From Alistipes sp. (GTDB lineage Bacteria; Bacteroidota; Bacteroidia; Bacteroidales; Rikenellaceae): 64,000 bases of DNA. A program made the position numbers and the translations under genes. The stretch is from contig JAFSDP010000018.1 of NCBI GenBank assembly GCA_017436185.1, positions 1 through 64,000 of the forward strand, in the 5' to 3' direction. The notes under the pieces are model-generated. The model had not been told where the DNA came from. It did no database searches and worked only from the letters and a program-made list of their open reading frames with translations. Every line of letters begins with the position of its first letter. The first letter of the stretch is position 1. This document shows, in pieces, positions 33,249 through 41,466 of the stretch.

Positions 33249-33449
33249 TTAGTCGATCAAGGCACGCTCCAGGATTTGTGCCTGCCCCTCCTCACGGCGG
33301 GGATCGATGCGTCGGTTGCACTCGGGGCAGAAGAAGGGTGCCTCGTAGTCGCTCTCGACTCCGCAACCCACACACATCATCAATTCGCCGGCGACATAGT
33401 TAAACTCCTTGCCACAGCCGCCGCATTTCACTGCATACCACATTGCCAT
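33249..33449 (-). CDS. Small zinc-ribbon protein
   Basis: A 66-residue protein with three CxxC pairs (Cys9/Cys12, Cys26/Cys29 and Cys41/Cys44), so it could bind one or more zinc ions as a rubredoxin-like or zinc-ribbon knuckle. Charged residues dominate the tail. A longer reading frame extends upstream, but its extra part translates the 32-bp repeat and the promoter, so the ATG at 33449 is chosen. Function unknown; such proteins often act in RNA, ribosome or protein contacts. Confidence 0.75.
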   Translation of the reverse strand: MAMWYAVKCGGCGKEFNYVAGELMMCVGCGVESDYEAPFFCPECNRRIDPRREEGQAQILERALID

Positions 33450-33477
33450 AGTTCTTTTCTGTTTTAAGTTCACGCTA

Positions 33478-33485
33478 CAAAAGTA
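33478..33485 (-). promoter_or_regulatory. Bacteroidota -7 box for the zinc-ribbon gene
   Basis: The minus strand reads TACTTTTG, 28 nt before the chosen ATG. Its position inside the longer open frame supports the short start. Confidence 0.6.
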
Positions 33486-33521
33486 GGAGGTGTATATGCC
33501 AAAACGTGGCAGAGTTAAGAA

Positions 33522-33553
33522 AAATTCAAAATTTAGAATGCAAAATTCAAAAT
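33522..33553. repeat. 32-bp dispersed repeat, copy 1
   Basis: An AT-rich 32-bp sequence built on AAATTCAAAAT, a central TAGAAT, and a second AAAATTCAAAAT. It differs from 38887-38918 at only two positions and has the same orientation. It lies between two divergent promoters. Confidence 0.75.
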
Positions 33554-33572
33554 GACTTTTGATGCAAAAACG

Positions 33573-33604
33573 TTTGGCATTGCCGTTGGCAACGATTATC
33601 TTTG
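33573..33604 (+). promoter_or_regulatory. Bacteroidota -33/-7 promoter for the AspT-type transporter gene
   Basis: TTTG at 33573-33576 and TATCTTTG at 33597-33604 are 20 nt apart. The -7 box ends 20 nt before ATG 33625, which sets the gene start; the open frame from 33559 would begin before the promoter. Confidence 0.7.
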
Positions 33605-33624
33605 TCCCCGTTTTTAGCAGTGTA

Positions 33625-35286
33625 ATGGAATATCTAAAACTTTTATTTATCGAGCATTCGGCCTTGCAGGCCATTGTGGTGCTGTCGCTCATCTCGGCCA
33701 TCGGTGTGATGCTGGGCCGTGTGAAGTGTTGCGGCGTATCGCTCGGTACGGCATTCATCTTCTTTGTCGGCATTATGGCGGGCCACTTCGGTCTCTCGAT
33801 CGATGCCCAGATGCTTAAATATGCCGAGTCGTTTGGCTTGGTGCTCTTTGTCTATGCCCTCGGTTTGCAGGTCGGTCCGGGTTTCTTCTCGTCGATGCGC
33901 ACCGAAGGGTTGCGCCTGCTCCTCCCCTCGATTGGTGTGGTGTTGGTGGGTACGCTCCTCTCGGTGGCGGTGGCTTACGGCTGCGGCATCTCCATTCCCG
34001 ATATGGCGGGTATCTTGTGCGGTGCCACGACCAATACTCCCGCCCTGGGTGCCGCCCAGCAGACCCTCGAGCAGATGGGCCTCTCGGGCAGTGGGGCGGC
34101 GTTGAGCTGCGCCCTGACCTATCCGATGGGTGTGGTAGGGGTCATCTTGGCCATCATCCTCCTGCGCCGATGGGTGGTGCGCCCCTCCGATTTGGCAGGC
34201 CCCGATGCCGAGCACCGCAAAAATATCTTCATTGCCAGCTATCGTCTCACCAACCCTGCCGCCTTTGGCAAGACGGTCCACGAGTTGGCCGCTATGAGCC
34301 ACCACCATTTCGTGATCTCCCGCATTTGGCGTGACGGTCGGGTCTCGATTCCCACCTCCGATAAACAGCTCGAGGAGGGCGATGTGCTGATGGTCATCAC
34401 CACGCCCCACGAGGCCGAGGCGCTGCGCCTGATCTTTGGCGAGCAGGAGGCGAAGGATTGGAACTCGGAGGACATTGACTGGAACAAAATCGACAGCCAA
34501 CTCATCTCGCAACGCATCTTGGTGACTCGCCCCGAAATCAACGGCAAACGATTGAAAACCTTGCGTTTGAGAAATAACTACGGCATCAACATTTCGCGTG
34601 TCTATCGCTCGGGAGTACAGCTCTTGGCTACGCCCGACCTGATTCTGCAACTTGGTGACCGCCTGACGGTCGTAGGCGAGGAGGCCGACATTCGCCGTGT
34701 GGAGAAGATCTTGGGTAATGCCGTCAAGAGCCTCAATGAGCCGAACCTCGTCTCGGTATTTATCGGTATGATTTTGGGTCTGATGCTGGGTTACATCCCC
34801 TTCTCGGTGCCGGGAATCTCGCTCCCCGTCAAGCTCGGTTTGGCGGGTGGTCCCATCATTGTCGGCATCCTGATTGGAACGTTCGGCCCCCGAATGCATA
34901 TGATTACCTACACCACGCAGAGTGCCAATATGATGTTGCGTGCCCTGGGTCTGGACCTCTACCTGGCCTGTCTGGGTTTGCGGTCGGGTGCCCACTTCTT
35001 CGAGACGGTGGTGCGTCCCGAGGGTCTGCTGTGGCTCGGCGCAGGTGCTCTGCTGACCATCGTACCTATTCTTATTATAGGGTGGATGGCCCTGCGTTGG
35101 TTGCGCCTCGACTTCGGCTCCATCACCGGTCTGCTGTGCGGCTCGATGGCCAATCCGATGGCCCTCGGCTATGCCAACGACACCATCGAGGGCGACAATC
35201 CGTCGGTGGCCTACGCTACGGTCTATCCCGTCTGTATGTTCTTGCGCGTCGTAGTCATTCAGCTACTACTGATGCTGCTCTTATAA
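33625..35286 (+). CDS. AspT/YidE-type transporter with two TrkA-C domains
   Basis: A 553-residue membrane protein of the aspartate:alanine exchanger family. Two homologous membrane halves of about five helices each flank a central soluble region with two TrkA_C (RCK_C) domains at roughly residues 195-375. The halves share GVSLGTAFIFFVGIMAGHFG and, in the second, GISLPVKLGLAGGPIIVGI. The family moves carboxylates or amino acids across the inner membrane; the exact substrate is unknown. It has its own promoter and shares a terminator with ileS, which points towards it. Confidence 0.87.
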   Translation: MEYLKLLFIEHSALQAIVVLSLISAIGVMLGRVKCCGVSLGTAFIFFVGIMAGHFGLSIDAQMLKYAESFGLVLFVYALGLQVGPGFFSSMRTEGLRLLLPSIGVVLVGTLLSVAVAYGCGISIPDMAGILCGATTNTPALGAAQQTLEQMGLSGSGAALSCALTYPMGVVGVILAIILLRRWVVRPSDLAGPDAEHRKNIFIASYRLTNPAAFGKTVHELAAMSHHHFVISRIWRDGRVSIPTSDKQLEEGDVLMVITTPHEAEALRLIFGEQEAKDWNSEDIDWNKIDSQLISQRILVTRPEINGKRLKTLRLRNNYGINISRVYRSGVQLLATPDLILQLGDRLTVVGEEADIRRVEKILGNAVKSLNEPNLVSVFIGMILGLMLGYIPFSVPGISLPVKLGLAGGPIIVGILIGTFGPRMHMITYTTQSANMMLRALGLDLYLACLGLRSGAHFFETVVRPEGLLWLGAGALLTIVPILIIGWMALRWLRLDFGSITGLLCGSMANPMALGYANDTIEGDNPSVAYATVYPVCMFLRVVVIQLLLMLLL

Positions 35287-35326
35287 CCCAAAAAAGGCTG
35301 CCCCAATGTGGAGCAGCCTTTTTTCG
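35287..35326. terminator. Bidirectional terminator between the transporter gene and ileS
   Basis: AAAAAGGCTGC at 35291-35301 pairs with GCAGCCTTTTT at 35312-35322; inner CCA/TGG bases extend the stem. A-run and T-run flank it, suiting both converging transcripts. Confidence 0.85.
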
Positions 35327-35345
35327 TCTGTTCTCTCCTCTGCCT

Positions 35346-38300
35346 TTAGCAGCGGGTCACGGCAATCTTGAGCGGCGTTTCGTCCAAATCGCTCTTGACA
35401 ACCACCTCGCCCTGCGGCTCGGCGGCAACCTTCACCTCCAAGGCCAACGTCTGCTGACCGATGAAGTCGGCCCAAACAGCCAGCGCCTCCTCGACACCCT
35501 CAATCGGCTCTATCTCGACACGAATCTTGTCCGTCACGCTGAAGTTGGCCTCCTTGCGGATGTTCTGGATGCGGTTCACCAACTCACGGGCCACACCCTC
35601 ACGCTTCAGCTCCTCGGTGATCGTGACATCGAGGGCGACGGTGAGCGTACCCTCCGATGCAACCTGCCAGCCGGGCATATCCTCCGACGTGATGATGAAG
35701 TCGGCGGGGGTCACCGTAATCGCCTCGCCATCCAACTCGAGCGAGGTCTCCATTGCCGACTCGATGGCGGCAATCTGCTCCTGCGTAAAGCTGTTCAGCA
35801 GGGCTGCCATCTGCTTCGAGAATTTGGCGTAGCGGGTGCAGAACGACTTGAAGTTCAGTTTGATATGCTTCGTAATGATACCCGTCGTGTCGTGCAGCAG
35901 CTCGATATCCTTCACGTTTACCTCGTTTTTGATCAACTCCTTCATCGTCTCCACGTGGGCAGCCATCGTGGCGTTCAGCACCGGAATCATAATCTTCTGC
36001 AACGGCTGACGCACCTTGATCGACACCTTGCGGCGCAGGGCCAACGTCAGCGAGGTCACCTGCTGGGCAATGCTCATCATCTCCTCCAAATCGGGGCAGA
36101 TGAGCGACGTGTCGGCCTTGGGGAAGGTCGAGAGGTGTACCGACGACTCGGTGTGGCGGCCGCTCAGGGCGTTCAAATCGGTGTAAATCTGGTCCGAAAT
36201 GAAGGGGGCGAAGGGGGCCGAAAGTTGTGCAACGGTCTCCAGACAGGTGTAGAGGGTCTGGTAGGCGGCCTTCTTGTCGGCGGTCATCTCGCCACCCCAG
36301 AAACGCTTGCGGTTCAGACGCACATACCAATTCGAGAGGTTGCGATCGACAAACTCCTGAATAGCACGGGCGGCAGGCGTGGGGTCGTAGTCCTCCAGGT
36401 AGGCGGTCACACGACCAATCAGCGAGTTGAGCTCCGAGAGGATCCAACGGTCAATCTCGGGACGCTCGGCTACGGCAATCTCCTCCTCGCGACCCGTGAA
36501 GCCGTCGATGTTGGCATAGAGGGCGAAGAACGAGTAGGTGTTGTAGAGCGTGCCGAAGAACTTGTTGCGCACCTCCTTGACACCCTCCACATCGAATTTG
36601 AGGTTGTCCCAGGGCTGCGAGTTCGAGATCATATACCAACGGGTGGCATCGGCACCATAGGTCGAGAGCACCTCGAAGGGATCGACCGCATTGCCCAGAC
36701 GCTTCGACATCTTGTTGCCGTTCTTGTCCAGCACCAGGCCGTTCGAGATGATGTTCTTGAAGGCCACCGAGTCGAACAACATCGTCGAGAGGGCGTGCAG
36801 GGTGAAGAACCAACCTCGGGTCTGGTCCACACCCTCGGCCACGAAGTCGGCTGGGAAGAGCTCGCCGAAGTTCTCCTTGTTCTCGAACGGATAGTGACGC
36901 TGGGCGTAGGGCATCGCACCCGAATCGAACCATACGTCAATCAGGTCGGCCTCACGGCGCATCGGCTCACCCTTCGACGAGGTGAGGATGATATGATCGA
37001 CATAGGGACGGTGCAGGTCGATGTTCTCGGTCGAGTAGTTCTCCTTCGACATATCGCCTACACGGAACTTCGGGAAGGGATTCTGTGCCATATTTCCGGC
37101 CGCAACCGAACGCTCGATCTCGGCCATCAGCTCCTCCACCGAGCCGATGCAGCGCACCTCCGAACGGTCCTCCGTTGCCCAGATGGGCAGCGGCGTACCC
37201 CAGAAGCGCGAACGCGAGAGGTTCCAGTCGTTCAGATTCTCGAGCCACTTGCCGAAACGGCCCGTACCGGTCGATTCGGGCTTCCACTTGATGGTCGTGT
37301 TGAGGGCCATCATACGCTCCTTGAGGGCCGTCGAGCGGATAAACCACGAGTCGAGCGGGTAGTACAACACCGGCTTGTCGGTGCGCCAGCAGTGGGGGTA
37401 GTTGTGGGTGTGCTTTTCGATCTTGAAGGCCTTGTGCTGCTCTTTCAGGCGGATGGCGATATAGACATCCAACGTCTCGGCAGCGGCAGCCGCCTTCTCG
37501 TCGTACTTGCCATCGGGGTTGAACTGCGGGTCGTAGGCATTCTTTACGTAGCGACCTGCGTAGTCGGCATAAAGATCGGTGGCGACGCACTCCTTCACAA
37601 ACTGCTCGTCCAACTCCTCCACGAGGTAGAACTTACCCGTCAGATCGACCATCGGGCGGGTCTCGCCACGCTTGTTGATCATATAGAGGGCCGGAACACC
37701 TGCGGCACGAGCCACCTGGGCGTCATCGGCACCAAAGGTGGGGGCGATGTGTACGATACCCGTACCATCCTCGGTCGTTACGTAGTCACCCGGAATGACA
37801 CGGAAGGCCTCTGCCGAGGCGTCGTGCCACTGCTTATCGTCGTCCATTACGACTGGCTTCACCCAGGGAATCAGCTGCTCGTAGTGCATACCGACCAGCT
37901 CCGAGCCCTTCCACTCGCCCACGATGCGCCAGGGGGCCACCTTGTCGCCCGCCTTGTACTCCTCGAGGGGCTGATTCTCGCCCTTGGGGTTGAAGTGGCT
38001 CTTCACGAGGGCCTTGGCACATACGACCGTCATCGGCTCACCCGTGTAGGTGTTGTAGGACTGCACGGCCACATAGTCGATCTTCGGACCGACGCAGAGG
38101 GCCGTATTCGAGGGCAACGTCCAGGGGGTCGTCGTCCAGGCAATGAAGTAGGGGGTACCCCAGGCGGCCATCTCGGGCTTCGGATCGACCATCTTGAATT
38201 GGGCCACCATCGTGGTGTCCTTCACATCACGGTAGCAACCGGGCTGGTTCAACTCGTGCGACGAGAGACCCGTACCTGCGGCGGGCGAGTAGGGCTGAAT

Positions 38301-38831
38301 GGTGTAACCCTTGTAGAGCAGACCCTTCTCGAAGAGCTGCTTGAGCATCCACCACAGCGTCTCGATGTACTTGTTGTCGTAGGTGATGTAGGGGTCCTGC
38401 ATATTGACCCAGTAACCCATCTTGCGGGTCAGCTCCTCCCATACACCCGTGAACTCCATCACCGCCTCACGGCAGGTGCGGTTGTACTCCTCGATGGTGA
38501 TGCGCTTGCCGATATCCTCCTTGGTGATGCCGAGCTTCTTCTCGACACCCAACTCTACGGGCAGACCGTGCGTATCCCAACCTGCCTTGCGCTCGACACG
38601 AAAACCCTGCTGGGTCTTGTAGCGGCAGAAGACATCCTTGATGGTACGAGCCATCACGTGGTGAATACCCGGCATACCGTTGGCCGAGGGGGGACCCTCG
38701 AAGAAGACAAACGAAGGAGCTCCCTCACGCGTGGAGAGGCTCTTTCCGAAGGTGCCATCCTCGTCCCAGCGGGCGAGCACCTCATCAGCAATCGTGGCCA
38801 AATTCAGCCCTTTGTACTCCTTGAACTTCAT
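35346..38831 (-). CDS. ileS: Isoleucyl-tRNA synthetase
   Basis: A 1161-residue class I synthetase that charges tRNA-Ile. The HIGH-type signature is PPSANGMPGIHH at residues 47-58 and the KMSKS-type signature is KMSKR at 707-711. The editing domain and a long C-terminal anticodon-binding part without zinc Cys cluster match the longer, eukaryote-like IleRS form. The start is ATG 38831; the open frame upstream would translate the 32-bp repeat. It has a -7 box at 38872-38879. Confidence 0.95.
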   Translation of the reverse strand: MKFKEYKGLNLATIADEVLARWDEDGTFGKSLSTREGAPSFVFFEGPPSANGMPGIHHVMARTIKDVFCRYKTQQGFRVERKAGWDTHGLPVELGVEKKLGITKEDIGKRITIEEYNRTCREAVMEFTGVWEELTRKMGYWVNMQDPYITYDNKYIETLWWMLKQLFEKGLLYKGYTIQPYSPAAGTGLSSHELNQPGCYRDVKDTTMVAQFKMVDPKPEMAAWGTPYFIAWTTTPWTLPSNTALCVGPKIDYVAVQSYNTYTGEPMTVVCAKALVKSHFNPKGENQPLEEYKAGDKVAPWRIVGEWKGSELVGMHYEQLIPWVKPVVMDDDKQWHDASAEAFRVIPGDYVTTEDGTGIVHIAPTFGADDAQVARAAGVPALYMINKRGETRPMVDLTGKFYLVEELDEQFVKECVATDLYADYAGRYVKNAYDPQFNPDGKYDEKAAAAAETLDVYIAIRLKEQHKAFKIEKHTHNYPHCWRTDKPVLYYPLDSWFIRSTALKERMMALNTTIKWKPESTGTGRFGKWLENLNDWNLSRSRFWGTPLPIWATEDRSEVRCIGSVEELMAEIERSVAAGNMAQNPFPKFRVGDMSKENYSTENIDLHRPYVDHIILTSSKGEPMRREADLIDVWFDSGAMPYAQRHYPFENKENFGELFPADFVAEGVDQTRGWFFTLHALSTMLFDSVAFKNIISNGLVLDKNGNKMSKRLGNAVDPFEVLSTYGADATRWYMISNSQPWDNLKFDVEGVKEVRNKFFGTLYNTYSFFALYANIDGFTGREEEIAVAERPEIDRWILSELNSLIGRVTAYLEDYDPTPAARAIQEFVDRNLSNWYVRLNRKRFWGGEMTADKKAAYQTLYTCLETVAQLSAPFAPFISDQIYTDLNALSGRHTESSVHLSTFPKADTSLICPDLEEMMSIAQQVTSLTLALRRKVSIKVRQPLQKIMIPVLNATMAAHVETMKELIKNEVNVKDIELLHDTTGIITKHIKLNFKSFCTRYAKFSKQMAALLNSFTQEQIAAIESAMETSLELDGEAITVTPADFIITSEDMPGWQVASEGTLTVALDVTITEELKREGVARELVNRIQNIRKEANFSVTDKIRVEIEPIEGVEEALAVWADFIGQQTLALEVKVAAEPQGEVVVKSDLDETPLKIAVTRC

Positions 38832-38871
38832 TTTAGTATCTTGTTTTTGCTTTGTTTGCGTTCTAATTGGG

Positions 38872-38879
38872 CAAAGATA
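38872..38879 (-). promoter_or_regulatory. Bacteroidota -7 box for ileS
   Basis: The minus strand reads TATCTTTG, 40 nt before the ileS ATG. The -33 zone lies in the 32-bp repeat and shows no TTTG at ideal spacing. Confidence 0.6.
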
Positions 38880-38886
38880 GGAAAAT

Positions 38887-38918
38887 AAATTCAAAATGTA
38901 GAATTCAAAATTCAAAAT
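38887..38918. repeat. 32-bp dispersed repeat, copy 2
   Basis: It is 30/32 identical to 33522-33553. It consists of ATTCAAA heptamer-like units around a central TAGAAT and lies just upstream of the ileS -7 box. Confidence 0.75.
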
Positions 38919-38979
38919 TTTCAGCACTGGCTGCGGTGACTTATAGCGACCCTGACACTCACCTGCCACAATGCAAAGA

Positions 38980-39003
38980 GGGTCGTGATGACCACGACCC
39001 CCG
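38980..39003 (-). terminator. Hairpin after the ABC exporter gene
   Basis: GGGTCGTG (38980-38987) pairs with CACGACCC (38993-39000), with a 5-nt loop. It lies about 33 nt beyond the stop of the minus-strand ABC gene. The T-run is weak. The GGGTCGT phrase also occurs in repeats at 439-503 and 11139-11204. Confidence 0.5.
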
Positions 39004-39032
39004 TTTTGAATGCTGCGTTTGTTTGAATTGCC

Positions 39033-40862
39033 TTATGCGAAGCTTTGCATCTCGATGAGTTTGGCGTAGATGCCGCCCTGCTGCAACAGCTCGTCGTGGG
39101 TGCCCTGCTCGGCAATGCGACCCTCGCTCACGACGATGATCTTGTCGGCCCCCTGGATGGTCGAAAGACGGTGGGCAATGACCACCGACGTACGCCCCTT
39201 CAAGAGCTTGTTCAGGGCCTCCTGCACCAGCTTCTCGCTCTCGGTATCGAGGGCCGAGGTGGCCTCGTCAAGAATCAGAATCTCGGGATTCTTCAGCACG
39301 GCACGGGCAATCGAAAGGCGCTGACGCTGACCGCCCGAAAGTTTCGAGCCTCGGTCGCCGATGTTGGTGTTGAAGCCCTCGGGCAGCTGCTCGATGAACT
39401 CCGCTGCATTGGCGATGCGGGCCGCCTGCAACAGCTCCTCGTCCGTGGCATCGGCCTTGCCCATACGCAGGTTGGCGGCAATCGTGTCGTTGAACAAGAC
39501 GGTCTCCTGGGCCACGATGCTCAGGTGTTCGCGCAGGCTCTCCTGCGTGAAATCCTGCAGGGGGGTGCCGTCAATCAGAATGCGGCCCATCTGCGGATCG
39601 TAGAAGCGGGGAATGAGCTCCGAAAGGGTCGATTTACCACCGCCCGACGGGCCTACGAGGGCCACCGTCTGACCCCGCCCGATGGTGAACGAAACGTCGT
39701 TAATCACCTCACGCTGACCATCGTACGAGAAGTGTACCTGCTCGAAACGAATCTCTTTCTTCAACCCCTCGAACTTTTTGGCATCCGCCTTGTCCTCGAT
39801 GGCGGGGTTGTCGTCGATTATCTCGAAAATACGCTCGCCGGCAGCGATACCCTGGTTGATGTTGGCAAACTGATCGACAAAGTGGCGCACGGGGCGGGTA
39901 ATCTGCGAGAAGATGGCCACGAAGGCGATGAACGAGCCGGGGTCGAGCGAGCCGTTACCGACCAAAATGCCGCCGAAGACCAGCACCACACCCACGGCCG
40001 AGATGCCCAGGAACTCGCTCATCGGCGAGGCCAACTGCTGACGGCGGGCCATCGAGAGGGTCAAATCGGCCACATCGGCATTGATGCCGAAGAAGTTGCG
40101 CTTTACGTAATCGGTGGCGTTGTAGCTCTTGATGACCTTCACGCCCGACAACGACTCGTCGAGAGCCGAAACCATCTCACCCAGACGCTGTTGGTTGGTG
40201 CGTGCGGGGTGGCGAAGTCGCTTTACGATGCTGCCAATCAAGAGGGCTACGAGCGGCAGGAACAGCACCGAGAAGATCGACAGCTCCCACGACAGCATAA
40301 TCATCATAGCAATGTAGCCGATAATGAGGAAGGGTTCACGGAAGGCCACCAACAGCGTGTTCGTAATGCAGAACTGCACGACATTCACATCGGCCGTGAT
40401 GCGCGAAATGATGTCGCCCTTCTGCTGGTCGCTGAAGTAGCCGACGTGCATATCCATCACCCGCGAGAACATTGCATCACGCATACGCTGCAACGTGCGG
40501 GCACGCATCGACTCGACGGTCCAGGCGCCCAGGTAGCGGAACAGGTTGCTCAAGAAACTGATGCAGATGGTAAACAGGGCCAACATAATCAATACCCGCT
40601 GACGGTCGTAGTCGGGGTAGAGCATCGAATAGACGTAGTTGAAGAAGGTGGTCAGGTACTCCGTGCTGAACGAGAACGGAGGTAACTCGGTGATGCGCTC
40701 GAAGTGGTAGTCGGGGTCGAACATCGTGTTCATAATCGGGACAATCAGGACGAAAGTCAGCGAGTTGAACACCGCATAAAAGAGCGAGTAGAAAAAGTAG
40801 GGGATGGCGTATTTGCTTATCGGGCTGGCGAAGCCGAGCAACCGAAAGTAGGTTCTGAACAT
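39033..40862 (-). CDS. ABC exporter with fused membrane and ATPase domains (MsbA-like)
   Basis: A 609-residue half-transporter that works as a homodimer. Residues 1 to about 330 hold six membrane helices, and the nucleotide-binding domain follows with Walker A GPSGGGKST near 393, signature LSGGQRQRLS, Walker B ILILDEATSALD and the switch His in IAHRLST. It belongs to the lipid/multidrug exporter group that includes MsbA. It may flip lipid A core or drugs; the sequence does not decide. It has a promoter at 40889-40920, and rnhA lies upstream on the same strand. Confidence 0.88.
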   Translation of the reverse strand: MFRTYFRLLGFASPISKYAIPYFFYSLFYAVFNSLTFVLIVPIMNTMFDPDYHFERITELPPFSFSTEYLTTFFNYVYSMLYPDYDRQRVLIMLALFTICISFLSNLFRYLGAWTVESMRARTLQRMRDAMFSRVMDMHVGYFSDQQKGDIISRITADVNVVQFCITNTLLVAFREPFLIIGYIAMMIMLSWELSIFSVLFLPLVALLIGSIVKRLRHPARTNQQRLGEMVSALDESLSGVKVIKSYNATDYVKRNFFGINADVADLTLSMARRQQLASPMSEFLGISAVGVVLVFGGILVGNGSLDPGSFIAFVAIFSQITRPVRHFVDQFANINQGIAAGERIFEIIDDNPAIEDKADAKKFEGLKKEIRFEQVHFSYDGQREVINDVSFTIGRGQTVALVGPSGGGKSTLSELIPRFYDPQMGRILIDGTPLQDFTQESLREHLSIVAQETVLFNDTIAANLRMGKADATDEELLQAARIANAAEFIEQLPEGFNTNIGDRGSKLSGGQRQRLSIARAVLKNPEILILDEATSALDTESEKLVQEALNKLLKGRTSVVIAHRLSTIQGADKIIVVSEGRIAEQGTHDELLQQGGIYAKLIEMQSFA

Positions 40863-40888
40863 ACCGAGCTAAATGTTAGATTAACTGC

Positions 40889-40920
40889 CAAATATAGCAA
40901 AAAGTTTCCTTTTGTGCAAA
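40889..40920 (-). promoter_or_regulatory. Bacteroidota -33/-7 promoter for the ABC exporter gene
   Basis: On the minus strand TTTG (40917-40920) is followed after 20 nt by TATATTTG (40889-40896), which ends 26 nt before the ATG. Good match to consensus. Confidence 0.68.
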
Positions 40921-40929
40921 CCCGATGGG

Positions 40930-41382
40930 CTATTCGGGCATATAACCACTATCTTCCAAGAGGTTTTGACCTGCCGCAGCGGTGGTGGCCAGCTGGTCGC
41001 AACGGTTGTTTTCGACCGTTTCGGCGTGGCCTTTGACCCAGACGAAGCGGACCCGATGTTGGTTGTAGATGCGCAAGAAACGCATCCACAAATCGGGATT
41101 CTTCTTCCCCTGAAAGCCCTTGCGGGCCCAGCCCCACACCCATCGTTTTTCGACGGCATCGACCACATATTTCGAGTCGGAGTAGATGGTCACATCGTGG
41201 CCCGGCTGCTTGAGTGCCTCCAACGCCACGCAGACGGCCAACAGCTCCATACGATTGTTGGTCGTGAGTCGGTAGCCGGCCGAGAGCTCCTTGCGGTGCG
41301 GACCGGCCAACAAGACACAGCCGTAGCCCCCCGGACCCGGGTTGCCCAGCGACGAGCCGTCGGTATAGATGGTGATTTGCAA
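40930..41382 (-). CDS. rnhA: Ribonuclease HI
   Basis: A 150-residue enzyme that cuts the RNA strand of RNA-DNA hybrids. The four metal-binding acids are Asp8 (YTDGS), Glu46 (NNRMEL), Asp69 (YSDSKY) and Asp129 (NNRCDQLA), and the mobile His119 (KGHAE) is present. The basic handle helix (VWGWARKGFQGKKNP) is of the E. coli type. It follows the valS terminator on the minus strand and precedes the ABC exporter gene. Confidence 0.95.
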   Translation of the reverse strand: MQITIYTDGSSLGNPGPGGYGCVLLAGPHRKELSAGYRLTTNNRMELLAVCVALEALKQPGHDVTIYSDSKYVVDAVEKRWVWGWARKGFQGKKNPDLWMRFLRIYNQHRVRFVWVKGHAETVENNRCDQLATTAAAGQNLLEDSGYMPE

Positions 41383-41403
41383 CTTATTAAATCTCGTTTT
41401 ACG

Positions 41404-41443
41404 AAAAAATTGGGGTGAGCGATCTCACTCACCCCAATTTTTC
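41404..41443 (-). terminator. Terminator after valS
   Basis: AAAAATTGGGGTGAG (41405-41419) pairs with CTCACCCCAATTTTT (41428-41442), a 15-bp stem with A/T flanks, 24 nt beyond the valS stop. Confidence 0.85.
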
Positions 41444-41466
41444 GACTTATACAACTTGAAATGTCT

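Noticed and set aside
33559..33624. Earlier start for the AspT-type transporter
   Set aside because: The frame upstream of 33625 contains the -33 and -7 boxes at 33573-33604.
35031..38888. A 1285-codon open frame on the plus strand opposite ileS
   Set aside because: It is the antisense shadow of a clear isoleucyl-tRNA synthetase. High GC at third positions keeps the opposite frame open, and the translation is low-complexity in Leu, Arg and His.
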